A stretch of DNA of 64,000 nt from assembly GCF_000766945.1 (NCBI RefSeq), contig NZ_KN266210.1:185922-249921 (forward strand), read 5' to 3'. The stretch comes from Cellvibrio mixtus subsp. mixtus J3-8. GTDB taxonomy: Bacteria > Pseudomonadota > Gammaproteobacteria > Pseudomonadales > Cellvibrionaceae. Below the pieces are notes generated by a model, which was given only the letters and a program-made list of their open reading frames with translations, had not been told where the DNA came from and made no database searches. Below are positions 29,483 through 40,985 of the stretch, in pieces; the stretch's first letter is position 1; every line of letters begins with the position of its first letter. The position numbers and the translations under genes are program-made.

Positions 29483-30514
29483 TCATTCAAGGTACTGGGT
29501 AAACGCCGCCAGCTCGCGAATTTTTTCTCCAGCAAGACTGCTACCGATAGCATCGCGTGCCATTTCCACACCGTCAGACAAGCTGCTGGCAACACCGCTG
29601 ACATAAATCGCAGCGCCGGCATTAAGCGCGATAATATCAGCCGCTTTTTCAGCGTATTGACCACGGCGATTGCCAAGCGCATCGCGGATTAACAACAGCG
29701 AATCTTCCGCATTCGTCACACTCAAACCGATCAGGCTTTTGGATTGCATGCCAAAATCTTCCGGTTTAATAATGTATTCGCGGATTTCGCCATTTTTTAA
29801 TTCTGCCACCTGGGTTTCAGTAGCGAGACTGATTTCGTCCAGCCCATCTTTAGCGTGAACAACCATCACATGCTCACTGCCCAAACGACCGAGAACTTCG
29901 GCCATAGGTTTGCACAGCTCACCGTTAAATACACCGATCACCTGGCGTTTTACGTTAGCCGGATTGGTCATCGGGCCAAGCATATTAAAAATGGTGCGCA
30001 TGCCCAGTTCCTTGCGCGGACCAATGGCGTGACGCATTGCACTGTGATGGGCCGGTGCAAACATAAAGCCCACACCGATTTCTTTTACGCAACGCGCAAC
30101 TTGTTCAGACGTGATATCCAGTTTTATTCCGGCGGCTTCCAATACATCCGCACTGCCAGTCGAACTGGACACCGAGCGATTGCCATGTTTCGCAACTCGT
30201 CCACCCGCCGCGGCAACAACAAATGCGCTCGCGGTAGAGACGTTAAACAAGTTGGCACCGTCGCCGCCGGTGCCACAGGTGTCCACCAGATAATCAACAT
30301 CAATGCTGACCGGTGTAGCCAATTCGCGCATCACCATCGCCGCACCGGTAATTTCATCGAGCGTTTCGCTCTTCATGCGCAACGCTACCAGGAAACCGCC
30401 AATTTGTGCCGGCGTTGCACCGCCGGTCATTACCTGGCGCATCACTGCAATCATTTCTTCTGTGGTCAGATCAAGTTGCGCAACCAGTTTTGTTAACGCT
30501 TGTTTTATATCCAT
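29483..30514 (-). CDS. trpD: Anthranilate phosphoribosyltransferase TrpD
   Basis: It transfers phosphoribosyl from PRPP to anthranilate. It has 343 aa, with the glycine-rich PRPP site [17 protein letters not shown], then [38 protein letters not shown] and [13 protein letters not shown], all diagnostic. It lies between trpG (72-nt gap) and trpC on the same strand. The trpD-trpG gap contains a short inverted repeat (CCGGT and ACCGG) that may be an RNA hairpin. Confidence 0.97.
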   Translation of the reverse strand: MDIKQALTKLVAQLDLTTEEMIAVMRQVMTGGATPAQIGGFLVALRMKSETLDEITGAAMVMRELATPVSIDVDYLVDTCGTGGDGANLFNVSTASAFVVAAAGGRVAKHGNRSVSSSTGSADVLEAAGIKLDITSEQVARCVKEIGVGFMFAPAHHSAMRHAIGPRKELGMRTIFNMLGPMTNPANVKRQVIGVFNGELCKPMAEVLGRLGSEHVMVVHAKDGLDEISLATETQVAELKNGEIREYIIKPEDFGMQSKSLIGLSVTNAEDSLLLIRDALGNRRGQYAEKAADIIALNAGAAIYVSGVASSLSDGVEMARDAIGSSLAGEKIRELAAFTQYLE

Positions 30515-30586
30515 TGCCTGTTACCTTTTTGTCAGTTGCCCGGTCCAGGAACCGGCCTCTAGAGTCTTGTGTCAGGTTGATAAAGT

Positions 30587-31168
30587 TTAATAGGCTGTTA
30601 AAAAATTGCGCAGCATGTCATGGCCATGTTCAGTCAAAATTGATTCAGGGTGGAATTGCACTCCCTCTACCGCGAGAGTTTTATGTTTCACTCCCATAAT
30701 TTCCGCCATGCTGCCATCTTCATTTTGTGTCCAGGCAGTAATTTCCAAACACTCGGGAATGGATTCTTTTTCAATAACCAATGAGTGATAGCGCGTGGCC
30801 TGGAATGGATTTTTTAATCCTTTAAACACCCCGGTGTTGTTGTGATATACCGGCGATGTTTTTCCATGCATCACAAAAGGCGCGCGAATCACTTTGCCAC
30901 CAAATGCCTGGCCGATACTCTGGTGCCCGAGGCAAACGCCGAGCAAAGGAATTTTGCCGGCAAACGTCTGGAGCGTTTCAATGGATACGCCCGCCTCATT
31001 AGGCGTACAAGGTCCGGGGGAGATGACAATTTTTTCCGGTGCAAGCGCTGCAATTTCTGCAACAGTGATTTCATCGTTGCGCACGACTTTTATCTCTGCG
31101 CCCAACTCACCAAAATATTGCACCAGGTTGTAGGTGAAGGAGTCGTAGTTATCAATCATTAAAATCAT
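30587..31168 (-). CDS. trpG: Anthranilate synthase glutamine amidotransferase TrpG
   Basis: The small subunit of anthranilate synthase, which provides ammonia from glutamine to TrpE; it often also serves PabB. It has 193 aa, with the class I triad: Cys in [15 protein letters not shown], and His and Glu in [13 protein letters not shown]. It overlaps the end of trpE by 4 nt (ATGA), implying translational coupling and equal subunit output. Confidence 0.96.
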   Translation of the reverse strand: MILMIDNYDSFTYNLVQYFGELGAEIKVVRNDEITVAEIAALAPEKIVISPGPCTPNEAGVSIETLQTFAGKIPLLGVCLGHQSIGQAFGGKVIRAPFVMHGKTSPVYHNNTGVFKGLKNPFQATRYHSLVIEKESIPECLEITAWTQNEDGSMAEIMGVKHKTLAVEGVQFHPESILTEHGHDMLRNFLTAY

Positions 31169-32658
31169 TTTGCGCCCCCTTTTACTGCTGCTTCACCGAT
31201 CATATCCACTGCTTTGAAAATCGCGCGCGCTTTATTCATGGTTTCTTTCCACTCCAATGCAGGAATCGAATCTGCCACCACACCAGCGCCAGCCTGGACA
31301 TACAATTTGCCGTTTTTAATTACTGCGGTACGAATAGCAATCGCGGTATCCATATTGCCGTTCCAGGAAATGTAACCAACAGCGCCGCCATAAATACCGC
31401 GCTTTTCACTTTCCAGCTCATCGATAATTTCCATCGCGCGAATTTTCGGTGCGCCGCTCAAGGTTCCCGCAGGTAATGCTGCACGCAGCACATCCATTGC
31501 ACGCAAACCGTCATTCAATTTTCCAGTGACGTTGGAAGTAATATGCATAACGTGAGAGTAACGCTCTACCACCATTTTATCAGTCAGTTTTACACTGCCC
31601 ACTTTTGCAACACGGCCAACATCGTTGCGGCCCAAATCGATCAACATCAAATGCTCGGCAATTTCTTTGGGATCATTGACCAATTCAACTTCAAGCGCTT
31701 TATCTTCTTCTGCTGTTCGGCCGCGACGGCGGGTGCCGGCGATTGGACGCACAGTTACTTCGCCATCTTCAAGGCGCGCAAGAATTTCGGGGCTTGAACC
31801 AACCACGTGGTGATCACCCAGATTCATAAAATACATATAGGGCGACGGGTTCAAATTGCGCAGTGCGCGATAAAGATTGATCGGTTCGCCACTAAAATCA
31901 ATCGACATACGTTGCGCAACCACCACCTGCATGGTGTCGCCGGCGAGAATGTAGTCCTTGATTTTATCGACGTAGCGATGGAAATTTTCTTCGCCGCAAT
32001 TAGAAGTAAACAGTGGTTCGCTGTTACCGTTATTACCCAATGATAAAGCGGGCGTTGCCGGCGTTTCGCCGCGCAGTTTTTTCTCCAGTTCATCCAGGCG
32101 CGCATTGGCTTTGGCAAACGCGTTTTCAATTTCCGGATTGGCGTGGATCACAAAAATTAATTTGCCGGCGAGGTTGTCAAATACCAGTACTTCATCGGAA
32201 ACACTTAACAAAATATCCGGTGTGCCAATAACATCTTTGGGCGTGCTGGATTTTAAATGTGGCTCGACATAGCGCACACAATCGTAACCAAAATATCCAA
32301 CCAATCCACCCGTAAAGCGTGGCAAACCCGGCAATTCCGGTGCGCGATAACGTTCTTTAAATACTTCGACAAATGCCAATGCATCGGCACAGTGATGAGT
32401 TTCAACAACCGCTCCATCGCGCTCGACAGTTACCGTTTCACCAAAGGCTTTCAACACCGTGCGTGCCGGTAAACCGATCATGGAATAACGGCCCCATTTT
32501 TCGCCGCCTTGTACCGATTCAAATAGATAGGAATAAGGGCCTGCGGCCAGTTTCAGGTAGGAGGATAAAGGAGTATCCAGATCGGCCAATACTTCACGCA
32601 TGACCGGAATACGGTTATAGCCTTGCGCGGCTAACTCGATAAATTGTTCGGAATTCAT
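31165..32658 (-). CDS. trpE: Anthranilate synthase component I TrpE
   Basis: It makes anthranilate from chorismate. It has 497 aa. The N-terminal feedback region has [20 protein letters not shown], resembling the LLES-type tryptophan-binding motif. The catalytic part has [70 protein letters not shown] and [20 protein letters not shown] lies upstream of the ATG. In pseudomonads gph sits between rpe and trpE; here a 308-nt gap takes its place. No leader peptide with tandem Trp codons was found in that gap. Confidence 0.97.
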   Translation of the reverse strand: MNSEQFIELAAQGYNRIPVMREVLADLDTPLSSYLKLAAGPYSYLFESVQGGEKWGRYSMIGLPARTVLKAFGETVTVERDGAVVETHHCADALAFVEVFKERYRAPELPGLPRFTGGLVGYFGYDCVRYVEPHLKSSTPKDVIGTPDILLSVSDEVLVFDNLAGKLIFVIHANPEIENAFAKANARLDELEKKLRGETPATPALSLGNNGNSEPLFTSNCGEENFHRYVDKIKDYILAGDTMQVVVAQRMSIDFSGEPINLYRALRNLNPSPYMYFMNLGDHHVVGSSPEILARLEDGEVTVRPIAGTRRRGRTAEEDKALEVELVNDPKEIAEHLMLIDLGRNDVGRVAKVGSVKLTDKMVVERYSHVMHITSNVTGKLNDGLRAMDVLRAALPAGTLSGAPKIRAMEIIDELESEKRGIYGGAVGYISWNGNMDTAIAIRTAVIKNGKLYVQAGAGVVADSIPALEWKETMNKARAIFKAVDMIGEAAVKGGAK

Positions 32659-32966
32659 GGCATTACCTTTGGGCTCGCCCTGCTCTTTTATTTAGAAGGG
32701 GGCAAGCTGTTTCATATTATTGAAATCGGTTCAGGTCTCCGTTGCGACACAGCTAACTGAAATTCATAGCGCAACAGAGAAAGGGCGGACTTTGCTCAGG
32801 AACAGAGATGTCTGGCAAAGCGATAGGAACTAGCGGCGCCATCGGGCGACGAGGTGGGTAGCGCACTCTGTAGTGGTAAAAGTTGCGTGTATCACGAGGA
32901 GTTTTCCTGTTTGAATTGAGGGCAAGTGTACTGAATTATTCAGCCACTGCCTACCCTCAAACCGGC
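32659..32966. other. 308-nt gap upstream of trpE
   Basis: No convincing gene. On the minus strand a 29-codon ORF (32842-32753) has no ribosome binding site and no tryptophan codons. A short GGGC-GA-GCCC hairpin lies about 25 nt before trpE. The trpE promoter is probably here but no clear -35/-10 pair stands out. Confidence 0.5.
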
Positions 32967-33650
32967 TTATTCGACTAATGCTAATTGCGCACGCATATCC
33001 GCAATCGCGCGGGCATAATCGGGTGCATTAAAAATGGCAGAACCAGCCACAAACGTATCGGCCCCGGCTTCGGCCACTGCGCGAATATTGGTTATCCCTA
33101 CCCCACCATCAACCTCCAAACGAATAGGTAAACCGCTGGTATCAATCAAGGTACGGGCTTCGCGTAATTTATCGAGGATATAGGGAATAAATTTCTGGCC
33201 GCCAAAACCTGGATTCACTGACATCAACAGGATCATATCCAGCTTTTCCATCACATACTTGACCTTATCAAGTGAGCTGGCGGGATTAAGTACCAGGCCA
33301 GCCTTGCAGCCCTTATCTTTAATCAGCTGCAGCGAACGGTCCAGGTGGCGAGTTGCCTCCGGGTGAAAGGTAATAAACGTTGCACCGGCATCGGCAAACT
33401 GGACGATCAGGTCATCCACCGGCTCGACCATTAAATGCACATCCATGGGTGCGGTGATGCCGTAGTTGCGCAAGGCCTTGCACACCATTGGCCCCAATGT
33501 CAGGTTGGGAACGTAATGATTATCCATCACATCGAAGTGAATGATATCCGCTCCTGCAGCCAATACCGCATCGACCTCAGCGCCCAGGCGCGCAAAATCG
33601 GCAGAGAGGATAGAGGGCGCAATTTTGTAATCCCGTTTAAAGTTCTGCAT
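32967..33650 (-). CDS. rpe: Ribulose-phosphate 3-epimerase
   Basis: It interconverts ribulose 5-phosphate and xylulose 5-phosphate in the pentose phosphate pathway. It has 227 aa and a TIM barrel with [30 protein letters not shown] (metal and catalytic Asp), [24 protein letters not shown] and [12 protein letters not shown] with the second catalytic Asp. The gene order rpe then trpE is conserved with pseudomonads apart from the missing gph. Confidence 0.97.
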   Translation of the reverse strand: MQNFKRDYKIAPSILSADFARLGAEVDAVLAAGADIIHFDVMDNHYVPNLTLGPMVCKALRNYGITAPMDVHLMVEPVDDLIVQFADAGATFITFHPEATRHLDRSLQLIKDKGCKAGLVLNPASSLDKVKYVMEKLDMILLMSVNPGFGGQKFIPYILDKLREARTLIDTSGLPIRLEVDGGVGITNIRAVAEAGADTFVAGSAIFNAPDYARAIADMRAQLALVE

Positions 33651-33778
33651 AAATTAAAGTTCTTTGTGAATATCCCGATATTTGTAGTAGCTGGCGCAGG
33701 TTGATTGTAGAGATAACGCCATTTATCAAATCATTTTACGTGATAAGGTTTATAACCAAAACCCGATAAGCTAACAGA

Positions 33779-34885
33779 ATGCAGCCAATCAAACGTTCAA
33801 TGCCAATAAAAAACCTTAATGTACTTGCTTATTACGCCAGTGCAATCTGCATTGGTATAGCATTCAGTCTGACAACTTATGCCCAGCAACCTGCTGCGGC
33901 AGATCAATCCAGCGAAGCGACGGCCAGCACACAATCGAGCGCTGCATCCTCAGAGCCACCGCTCTATGAATCGCGCGATATACGCGATAAAACCCTGATC
34001 GCTAATGCCGCCGGGGAGCAGGCGCAGTGGCTGGATACAGAGTACGGCAAGCTATTGGCGTTTTATCGCCCGACTGAAGCGAAAAAAACTCACGGAGTGC
34101 TAATTCTGTTTCATTCCGCAGAAGACCCACAAACCTGGCCGCCCATCCTGGAAAACCTGCGTGCAAACCTGCCACGCTATGGCTGGGAAACCCTGGCTGT
34201 AACCCTGCCGCAAAAGTACCCGGCACCAATCCCCGGGCGCCCAAGCCCGGCTAGTGCCAGCTCCAGCGCAGCAACCACAAGCGAAGCGGCACCGGCACCG
34301 GCACCGGCTGCATCATCGGCGAGCGCTGAACCGGCAAGCCAGGCTTCGTCTTCCTCCTCGTCACAGATACCAAGGGATACTTTGATTCAGGCTTATGTAC
34401 AGGCCACTTTCAAGTTTCTTCAAGACAAGGGCCAATTCAACGCGGTATTACTGGTGGATAACAGCTCTGCCAATCAAGTGCTGCAACAACTATTACCGCA
34501 AATAAAGGAAAACCCGAGAGATCCAGCTACTATTGACGGCCCCATCCAGGCGTTAGTAATTACTAATTTACAAAACCAGGAGCCGCTCAATACCAGCGAA
34601 TTGACCTCGATTTTTGCCAATAAGCAATTGCCGGTTCTGGATGTTTTTTTTAACCCCGATGATGCCGACCAAACCACAGCACGTGATTTACATCGCGCAG
34701 TTGCTATGCGGCAAAAATTGGACAGCTATATCCAGGCTTCATTAGATAGCCAACCCAAAATTGTGGAAGACGACCCACGCAGCTTTTTGGCAGCACGTGT
34801 GCGTGGCTTTATGCAGCGGCATGCCAGTGGGACTGAAGTACAAGGCGCGAGCGAAAATAAAGCGGGCGGACAAACCAAACCCTAA
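33779..34885 (+). CDS. DUF3530 family exported alpha/beta-hydrolase-like protein
   Basis: A 368-aa protein with signal peptide at about 1-35 (LAYYASAICIGIAFSLTTYA). Its conserved parts (YESRDIRDKTLIANAAGEQAQWLD, HGVLILFHSAEDPQTWPPILENLRANLPRYGWETLAVTLPQ) fit the DUF3530 family, which has a hydrolase-like fold but no proven activity. A low-complexity Pro/Ala/Ser stretch at about 155-200 splits the domain; such Ser-rich stretches are common in Cellvibrio. The usual nucleophile-elbow Gly-x-Ser-x-Gly is not evident; VLLVDNSSANQVL occupies that position. It is divergent from rpe. Confidence 0.78.
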   Translation: MQPIKRSMPIKNLNVLAYYASAICIGIAFSLTTYAQQPAAADQSSEATASTQSSAASSEPPLYESRDIRDKTLIANAAGEQAQWLDTEYGKLLAFYRPTEAKKTHGVLILFHSAEDPQTWPPILENLRANLPRYGWETLAVTLPQKYPAPIPGRPSPASASSSAATTSEAAPAPAPAASSASAEPASQASSSSSSQIPRDTLIQAYVQATFKFLQDKGQFNAVLLVDNSSANQVLQQLLPQIKENPRDPATIDGPIQALVITNLQNQEPLNTSELTSIFANKQLPVLDVFFNPDDADQTTARDLHRAVAMRQKLDSYIQASLDSQPKIVEDDPRSFLAARVRGFMQRHASGTEVQGASENKAGGQTKP

Positions 34886-34888
34886 AGA

Positions 34889-34923
34889 AAAACGGGATCA
34901 ATCTTCACGATTGATCCCGTTTT
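34889..34923 (+). terminator. Intrinsic terminator after the DUF3530 gene
   Basis: A 15-bp perfect stem (AAAACGGGATCAATC with its complement), 5-nt loop, TTTT at the end, starting 3 nt after the stop codon. Confidence 0.88.
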
Positions 34924-35196
34924 GTTGATTACCCATCGTGCATCCTGCACAGACCGGGCGTCTCCCTCTTGCATGACAATTAACTAAGGTGAGCAAAGAA
35001 TTAGGCGCTTCCCTTGACCCTACGTGGTCAACCTACCCTCCCTGACGACCTCCTTGTTAGAAGCCATTTTCAAGTAAATGGCTTTGTGGCGATAGTCGCA
35101 AAACGCGATGAATTTTGTAGGAAATTAGCCATTAACGACCGGGGCAATTGGCTTATAACCAAACAGCAATAGCGATTGCCGATAGATTACTAACTG
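34924..35196. other. Non-coding gap before the DTW gene
   Basis: No gene seen. It contains an 8-bp palindromic hairpin (AGCCATTT-TCAAGT-AAATGGCT near 35062-35083). With the terminator just before it, the whole gap between stop codons is about 310 nt. It may hold the 3' UTR of the DTW-domain gene. Confidence 0.4.
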
Positions 35197-35934
35197 TTAA
35201 TTACCTAATCGCGCGAGACGTGCATGCAATTCACTCGCTTGTGGCGGTACACAAGCGCGCGTTGCCAGGTAGTGGATGTTAAACAGCTCAAAATAATCGC
35301 GTAGCACGTCTGCGGTCACGCTCTCATTTGCCAACTGCAAACACAGTGCTGCCGCTTCTGCGGTGGATAAATAATTCTCCTGATGGGATTTGCGGACGGC
35401 ATAACCACGCCCTTCAACCTCAGGCAACACCACGCAAGGAATCTTCTCCAGCCATCGACTTAAATGAAACATACGGCCACTTTGCTTCCAGGTTCCATCC
35501 AGCAAAATAAATGTATTAATTCTTTCATCTGAGGGTAAATCACTGATTAACTCCCGCGCATTAGCAGCAGCTTCATTTGCCTCCTCAGGAAAAACAATCA
35601 GGCAACGACGCTGTTGATCCGCCAAGAGCCTGAGTAATTTCTCATCAGGTTCGGTGCGGCTCCAACAAAAAACATGGGTATGCGCAGGCAATACATCTGC
35701 AATCAAACGCCCGGTATTAGTGGGCTTCAATACCTCATCGCGATGCATCAGCAAAATAAATTCACTGCGTGAACCCAGGGTTGGTCGCCATTGGCAAATA
35801 CACGCATACGCAGCCAGCTGGCAATCATCACAACGAATCACTGACTTACCGCGCGCGAGGAATTCGCGTGTGGCTTCGGCCAGGCGACGGGAGCGGAGGG
35901 ACAGGAATTGATTTCGGGTAGAGGAGCTAGCCAT
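35197..35934 (-). CDS. DTW-domain tRNA-uridine aminocarboxypropyltransferase (TapT/YfiP-like)
   Basis: A 245-aa DTW-family protein. E. coli TapT (YfiP) installs acp3U at position 47 of tRNAs. Visible features are the zinc-type cysteines in RCDDCQLAAYACICQW, HRDEVLKPTNTGRLIADVLP, the namesake DTW-related core LLDGTWKQSGRMF, and YAVRKSHQENYLSTAEAAALCLQ. In the canonical DTW triad the first residue is Asp; here it is LDGTW. The start at 35934 (MASSSTRNQF) is preferred to an upstream TTG at 35973; neither has a strong ribosome binding site. Confidence 0.85.
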   Translation of the reverse strand: MASSSTRNQFLSLRSRRLAEATREFLARGKSVIRCDDCQLAAYACICQWRPTLGSRSEFILLMHRDEVLKPTNTGRLIADVLPAHTHVFCWSRTEPDEKLLRLLADQQRRCLIVFPEEANEAAANARELISDLPSDERINTFILLDGTWKQSGRMFHLSRWLEKIPCVVLPEVEGRGYAVRKSHQENYLSTAEAAALCLQLANESVTADVLRDYFELFNIHYLATRACVPPQASELHARLARLGN

Positions 35935-37591
<1,657 letters not shown>

Positions 37592-38094
37592 TTTTACTTC
37601 CCCTGCCCCCCTATAAATAAAACTCCTATGTGGCTTTATTTATAGGGGAAATTGAAAAATTGCCTTATTCAGATAAATCCAACTACTTGCCGGTTTGCTT
37701 TACATACTGACGTCATTTGCATCATGCAAAAAATCTTTTAAGCCAACACTTACTGAAAAAACGCTGCCGGTTTTATTTAAAAATGTTTTTGGCGACAATA
37801 CTGATTAAAAAATTTTTGTGATATGGCCGACTATTTAGTAGTTATTTAATTGGCGATACGGGTTTTTGTTTTCCTAAACGCCAAAATCATGGCTTTACCC
37901 ATTGACAAATTGTGCTGTTTTTCTTCGCGAACCTTTTGAAATCATTAACAAATCCAGACTTGTCATAATTCTTGCTCATGCTTGCTTTGACTGCCAGGAG
38001 TGTCGACTTTTTGAACGCTTTCTGCGTGCAGTTTCAAGCCCATCTTTTGCTATTCAAGCAATATTTGTCATTCAGCATTGAAAGGAAAATGAAT
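37592..38094. other. AT-rich gap between dapE and the flavoprotein gene
   Basis: A 14-bp inverted repeat (CCCCTATAAATAAA at 37608-37621 with its complement at 37635-37648, 13-nt loop) lies just past dapE and probably marks its 3' end, although no T run follows. The rest is AT-rich. TTGACA at 37912 and CATAAT at 37963 are promoter-like hexamers, but not correctly spaced with each other. No gene seen. Confidence 0.45.
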
Positions 38095-39834
38095 ATGACT
38101 AACTCTTTTTTCAGCGAAGCCCTGCGAATCCCCGGAACTAAAATCTTGAGTCGTGAAGAAGCGGCTTTTCAATACGGTGCAGATACCGGTGCGAGCAGCC
38201 GTTTGCCCGCTGGAGCCATCGTTATTAAAGAAGTGGATGCCGTTGAAGCAATCCTGGCCCTGGCCAATGAGTTTAAAGTTCCCCTCTGGCCAATCAGTGG
38301 CGGACGTAATTTTGGTTACGGAACATCACTGCCCGTTGATACACGCAGTTTTATTCTGGATTTATCGCAACTGCGTCGTGTGCATATTGATGTGCATTCA
38401 TCGACCGCATTAATCGAACCCGGTGTTACCCAAAGTGATTTACACGCGGCGATAAAAAAATCCGGCGCTAATTTATTAGTTCCCACAACGGGTGTTGGAC
38501 CCAACGGTAATATTTTGGGGAATGCACTGGATGGTGGATATGGTTTGACGCCGATTGCCGATCACTTTAATGCAATTTGTGAACTGGAAGGTTTTTGGGG
38601 TAACGGCACAGAGTTTCGTCACACATATCAGGATCTGGGTTGCGCCGAAATGGCCAAACGCTGGAATGCGGGCACCGGATATTCATGGGCAGGATTATTG
38701 CGGCAAGGCAATTTTGGCATAGTGACCAAAGCGCGCGTGCAATTGGCGCGCGCACCGGAAGCCACACGCATTTTAGTATTCGAATGGAAATCCAATGAGG
38801 CGTTTATTGCAAGCCAGGCCGAGCTGAATAAATTAACAGAAGATATTCCCGGCATTGGCGGCATTATTATGATGAATGATTGCCGCATTCTTTCTACGCA
38901 AGTCGATACTCCACTCGCATCACCACTCACCGGCGAAGCACGCGCAAATTATTTGCGTGGATTAGCAACACAAAGAAAAATTTCTGCCTGGACAGGCCTT
39001 GGAACCCTTTATGGTTCACGTGCGGCGGTTGCTGGCTCGGTAAAAGATATCCGTCGTCGTTTAAAAAATTGTCGTGTATGGAGCTTTAGCCCGGAGCACA
39101 TTAAACAGCTGCAAAAAATCCAGGATTACTTGCCCAAGTGGGGATTCTCCGCACTGCGCCGCCATTTTGGTGCATTGGTTAATACACTGGGAACCGTTGA
39201 AGGCTATCCGATAGTGGCCTTTTTAAAAATCGCCTATGCGCTTGATCCCACCGCAAAAAAACTCGATTTGAATTCACATCCCGCCAAAGATGGTGCAGGT
39301 ATTTTATGGTATGCCCCATTAGTGCCATTTACTGCCGATGAGGTAGAACGTTATCGCACAGTAATGAGTAAATGCTTAACCGATAACGGTTTTGATCCGT
39401 TGCTGGCAGTTACCTCACGCTCATCACGCACATTGTCCGGCACAATTCCGTTGTTGTTTGATCGCAAAAATCCACACGAAGTTTCGCGGGCAAAACACTG
39501 TTATCGCGAGTTGGTAAAAACCGGGTTGGAAAATGGTTGGCCACCCTACCGTTTAGGTGTGGATTATATGGACCTTATCGCCTGCCCTGTTGATTCACCC
39601 AGCGCACAAGTACAACAACTCTTGAAAAAAGCCCTGGATGAAAATGAAGTGATTGGCTCAGGTCGCTATGAACATAAAAAACCGGTTGCACCGTTCATTC
39701 CTGCCACCAAACCCTTACCCGCAGAAACGGAAAGTACATTATTAAGCAACGTTTTGGACAGCGCGTTTGATGCATCCAGCTACACCAGAATGTTCGCAAA
39801 AAATAACAAAGGAGAGTCGGTGGAAATCCAATAA
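38095..39834 (+). CDS. VAO/4-cresol dehydrogenase-type FAD-binding oxidoreductase
   Basis: A 579-aa flavoprotein of the vanillyl-alcohol oxidase / 4-cresol dehydrogenase / eugenol hydroxylase family, which oxidises para-substituted phenols. The PP-loop FAD domain has LWPISGGRNFGYGTSLPV, IEPGVTQSDLHAAI and GVGPNGNILGNALDGGYGLTPIADHF. The C-terminal cap (about 230-560) carries the substrate site. The covalent-FAD residue (His or Tyr) could not be fixed by eye. AAGGA 8 nt upstream favours the ATG at 38095 over one 6 nt earlier. No cytochrome partner (PchC-like) follows, which argues for an oxidase or an unusual acceptor. A lignin-related phenolic substrate would fit a plant-wall degrader (inference). 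Confidence 0.85.
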   Translation: MTNSFFSEALRIPGTKILSREEAAFQYGADTGASSRLPAGAIVIKEVDAVEAILALANEFKVPLWPISGGRNFGYGTSLPVDTRSFILDLSQLRRVHIDVHSSTALIEPGVTQSDLHAAIKKSGANLLVPTTGVGPNGNILGNALDGGYGLTPIADHFNAICELEGFWGNGTEFRHTYQDLGCAEMAKRWNAGTGYSWAGLLRQGNFGIVTKARVQLARAPEATRILVFEWKSNEAFIASQAELNKLTEDIPGIGGIIMMNDCRILSTQVDTPLASPLTGEARANYLRGLATQRKISAWTGLGTLYGSRAAVAGSVKDIRRRLKNCRVWSFSPEHIKQLQKIQDYLPKWGFSALRRHFGALVNTLGTVEGYPIVAFLKIAYALDPTAKKLDLNSHPAKDGAGILWYAPLVPFTADEVERYRTVMSKCLTDNGFDPLLAVTSRSSRTLSGTIPLLFDRKNPHEVSRAKHCYRELVKTGLENGWPPYRLGVDYMDLIACPVDSPSAQVQQLLKKALDENEVIGSGRYEHKKPVAPFIPATKPLPAETESTLLSNVLDSAFDASSYTRMFAKNNKGESVEIQ

Positions 39835-40187
39835 TTGCACTGACCAAAAACAATCACAATAATGGATGCGAGAAGGATTTTTTATGAACAGAATAATTGC
39901 TACTTTGCATCAAGGACGATGCCTGACTTTATGCAGCTAATTTTTTGTGACCATTTTTGTGCGGACAATAGCATCATGATCATGAAAGCCACGATCACTA
40001 TAAATTGCAATGCAATCAATGTGTAAAATAAGGCGCATTCACGCGCCGGGGATACAACGGCGATGATTCTGGACTACTCATGACAAGCTCTCATAACACA
40101 GAGCTTGCCAAGCTAGTTATTGATGGGAAATGATGCTCATGCGCTTTGTAGCTGATTTACACGTTGTTAACGCGCAATTCATTAAGC
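39835..40187. other. Gap after the flavoprotein gene
   Basis: 353 nt with no full gene. It holds a possible 18-codon ORF (listed separately) and a GGCGC-ATTCAC-GCGCC hairpin near 40032-40047. No clear terminator for the flavoprotein gene. Confidence 0.4.
39884..39940 (+). CDS. Possible 18-aa small ORF with ribosome binding site
   Basis: ATG at 39884 is preceded by AGAAGGA at about 7 nt spacing and opens an 18-codon frame (MNRIIATLHQGRCLTLCS, stop at 39940), 50 nt downstream of the flavoprotein gene on the same strand. The spacing and ribosome binding site are good, but nothing else supports expression. It may be the 5' stub of a decayed second gene of the operon, or chance. Confidence 0.25.
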   Translation: MNRIIATLHQGRCLTLCS

Positions 40188-40811
40188 TCAATTCAAATTG
40201 ACGATAAGCAAACTACCGGTAAAACGTTTCGGCTCAAGGCAATACCAGGTCAACATTTCATTATCCCAGCGCTCGCATTTATCTACCAGATCCAGGAAAG
40301 GCTGACGCCCCGGATCAGCCAACACCAATTTTTTTACGCCGGCATTCGCAGCGCGCTTTAACAATGAAAACCATTCATCGGTGAGTTCCGGCCAAAAACA
40401 AATATCGCCACCGACGATCACATCGAACTTGGTTAAATCAGCTTTTTTCAAGGAGTCCATCGCACCCTGGCGGGTTTTGACTTCCACATTATTTAAATCA
40501 GCTTGTAGTTGTAAAAAACCGAATACCTGATCATCAATATCCAGGCCAGTAACCTTATGCCCCTGGTTTGCCAGATAAATTGACGTTGGCCCCCAACCAC
40601 ATCCCACATCCAGCACACGGCTTTTTTTCTTCAGTGGATTATGGGTGAAATAATCCATCAATAAATAGCTGGAGTCCCAATGGCGATCGCCGTGGGCGCT
40701 GGGCGCAGATTCCTTTTTTACCCGTTTAATTGCCGGACTTTTTTCTTTATACAACCAAATACCGTAAGCCGGGAATGTATTTTTTGCCGGGGGAATAAAT
40801 AACTCAGGCAC
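40188..40811 (-). CDS. Class I SAM-dependent methyltransferase
   Basis: A 207-aa Rossmann methyltransferase. Motif I is RVLDVGCGWGPTSIYLA, motif II VTGLDIDDQVFGFLQ, motif IV FDVIVGGDICFWPEL, resembling the METTL/Methyltransf_16 (protein-lysine methyltransferase-like) group, in which a D/E-x-x-[YF/W] follows strand 4. The substrate is unknown. The N-terminal 50 residues are Lys-rich with a WDSSYLLMDYF segment expected at the cofactor lid. It is divergent from the rtcB locus; the 3' end faces the flavoprotein gene. Confidence 0.85.
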   Translation of the reverse strand: MPELFIPPAKNTFPAYGIWLYKEKSPAIKRVKKESAPSAHGDRHWDSSYLLMDYFTHNPLKKKSRVLDVGCGWGPTSIYLANQGHKVTGLDIDDQVFGFLQLQADLNNVEVKTRQGAMDSLKKADLTKFDVIVGGDICFWPELTDEWFSLLKRAANAGVKKLVLADPGRQPFLDLVDKCERWDNEMLTWYCLEPKRFTGSLLIVNLN

Positions 40812-40957
40812 AGTAAATCCTCGCTATTTCCAGATTAAGAGTGATGGAACAATTGCTCACTGATGCTATGACAGAATTAAGACACTAATATGACTGGACA
40901 TCACAATGCATTGGCAATTACCCGGCGCAAAAAAATCATTCGCAATTTTAAAAGGCG

Positions 40958-40985
40958 TTGACAGGCAAAAAAATCGGCGTATTAT
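40958..40985 (+). promoter_or_regulatory. Strong sigma70-type promoter with palindromic -10 region
   Basis: TTGACA (40958-40963) and TATTAT (40980-40985) with 16-nt spacing, preceded by an A/T-rich UP-like stretch. The -10 hexamer is exactly framed by a 5-bp inverted repeat (CGGCG at 40975-40979, CGCCG at 40986-40990), which could be an operator overlapping the promoter. Transcription would start near 40992 and run into the structured leader before rtcB. Confidence 0.75.

Noticed and set aside
32753-32842. 29-codon ORF in the trpE upstream gap as a possible trp leader peptide
   Set aside because: No ribosome binding site, no tryptophan codons and no terminator/antiterminator pair nearby.
33741-33779. 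Sigma28-like promoter (TAAG...CCCGATAA) before the DUF3530 gene
   Set aside because: The -10 would lie less than 10 nt from the start codon, leaving no room for a leader or ribosome binding site.
37942-37971. Sigma70 promoter for the flavoprotein gene (TTGAAA...CATAAT)
   Set aside because: The spacing is 21 nt, too long for a functional pair.
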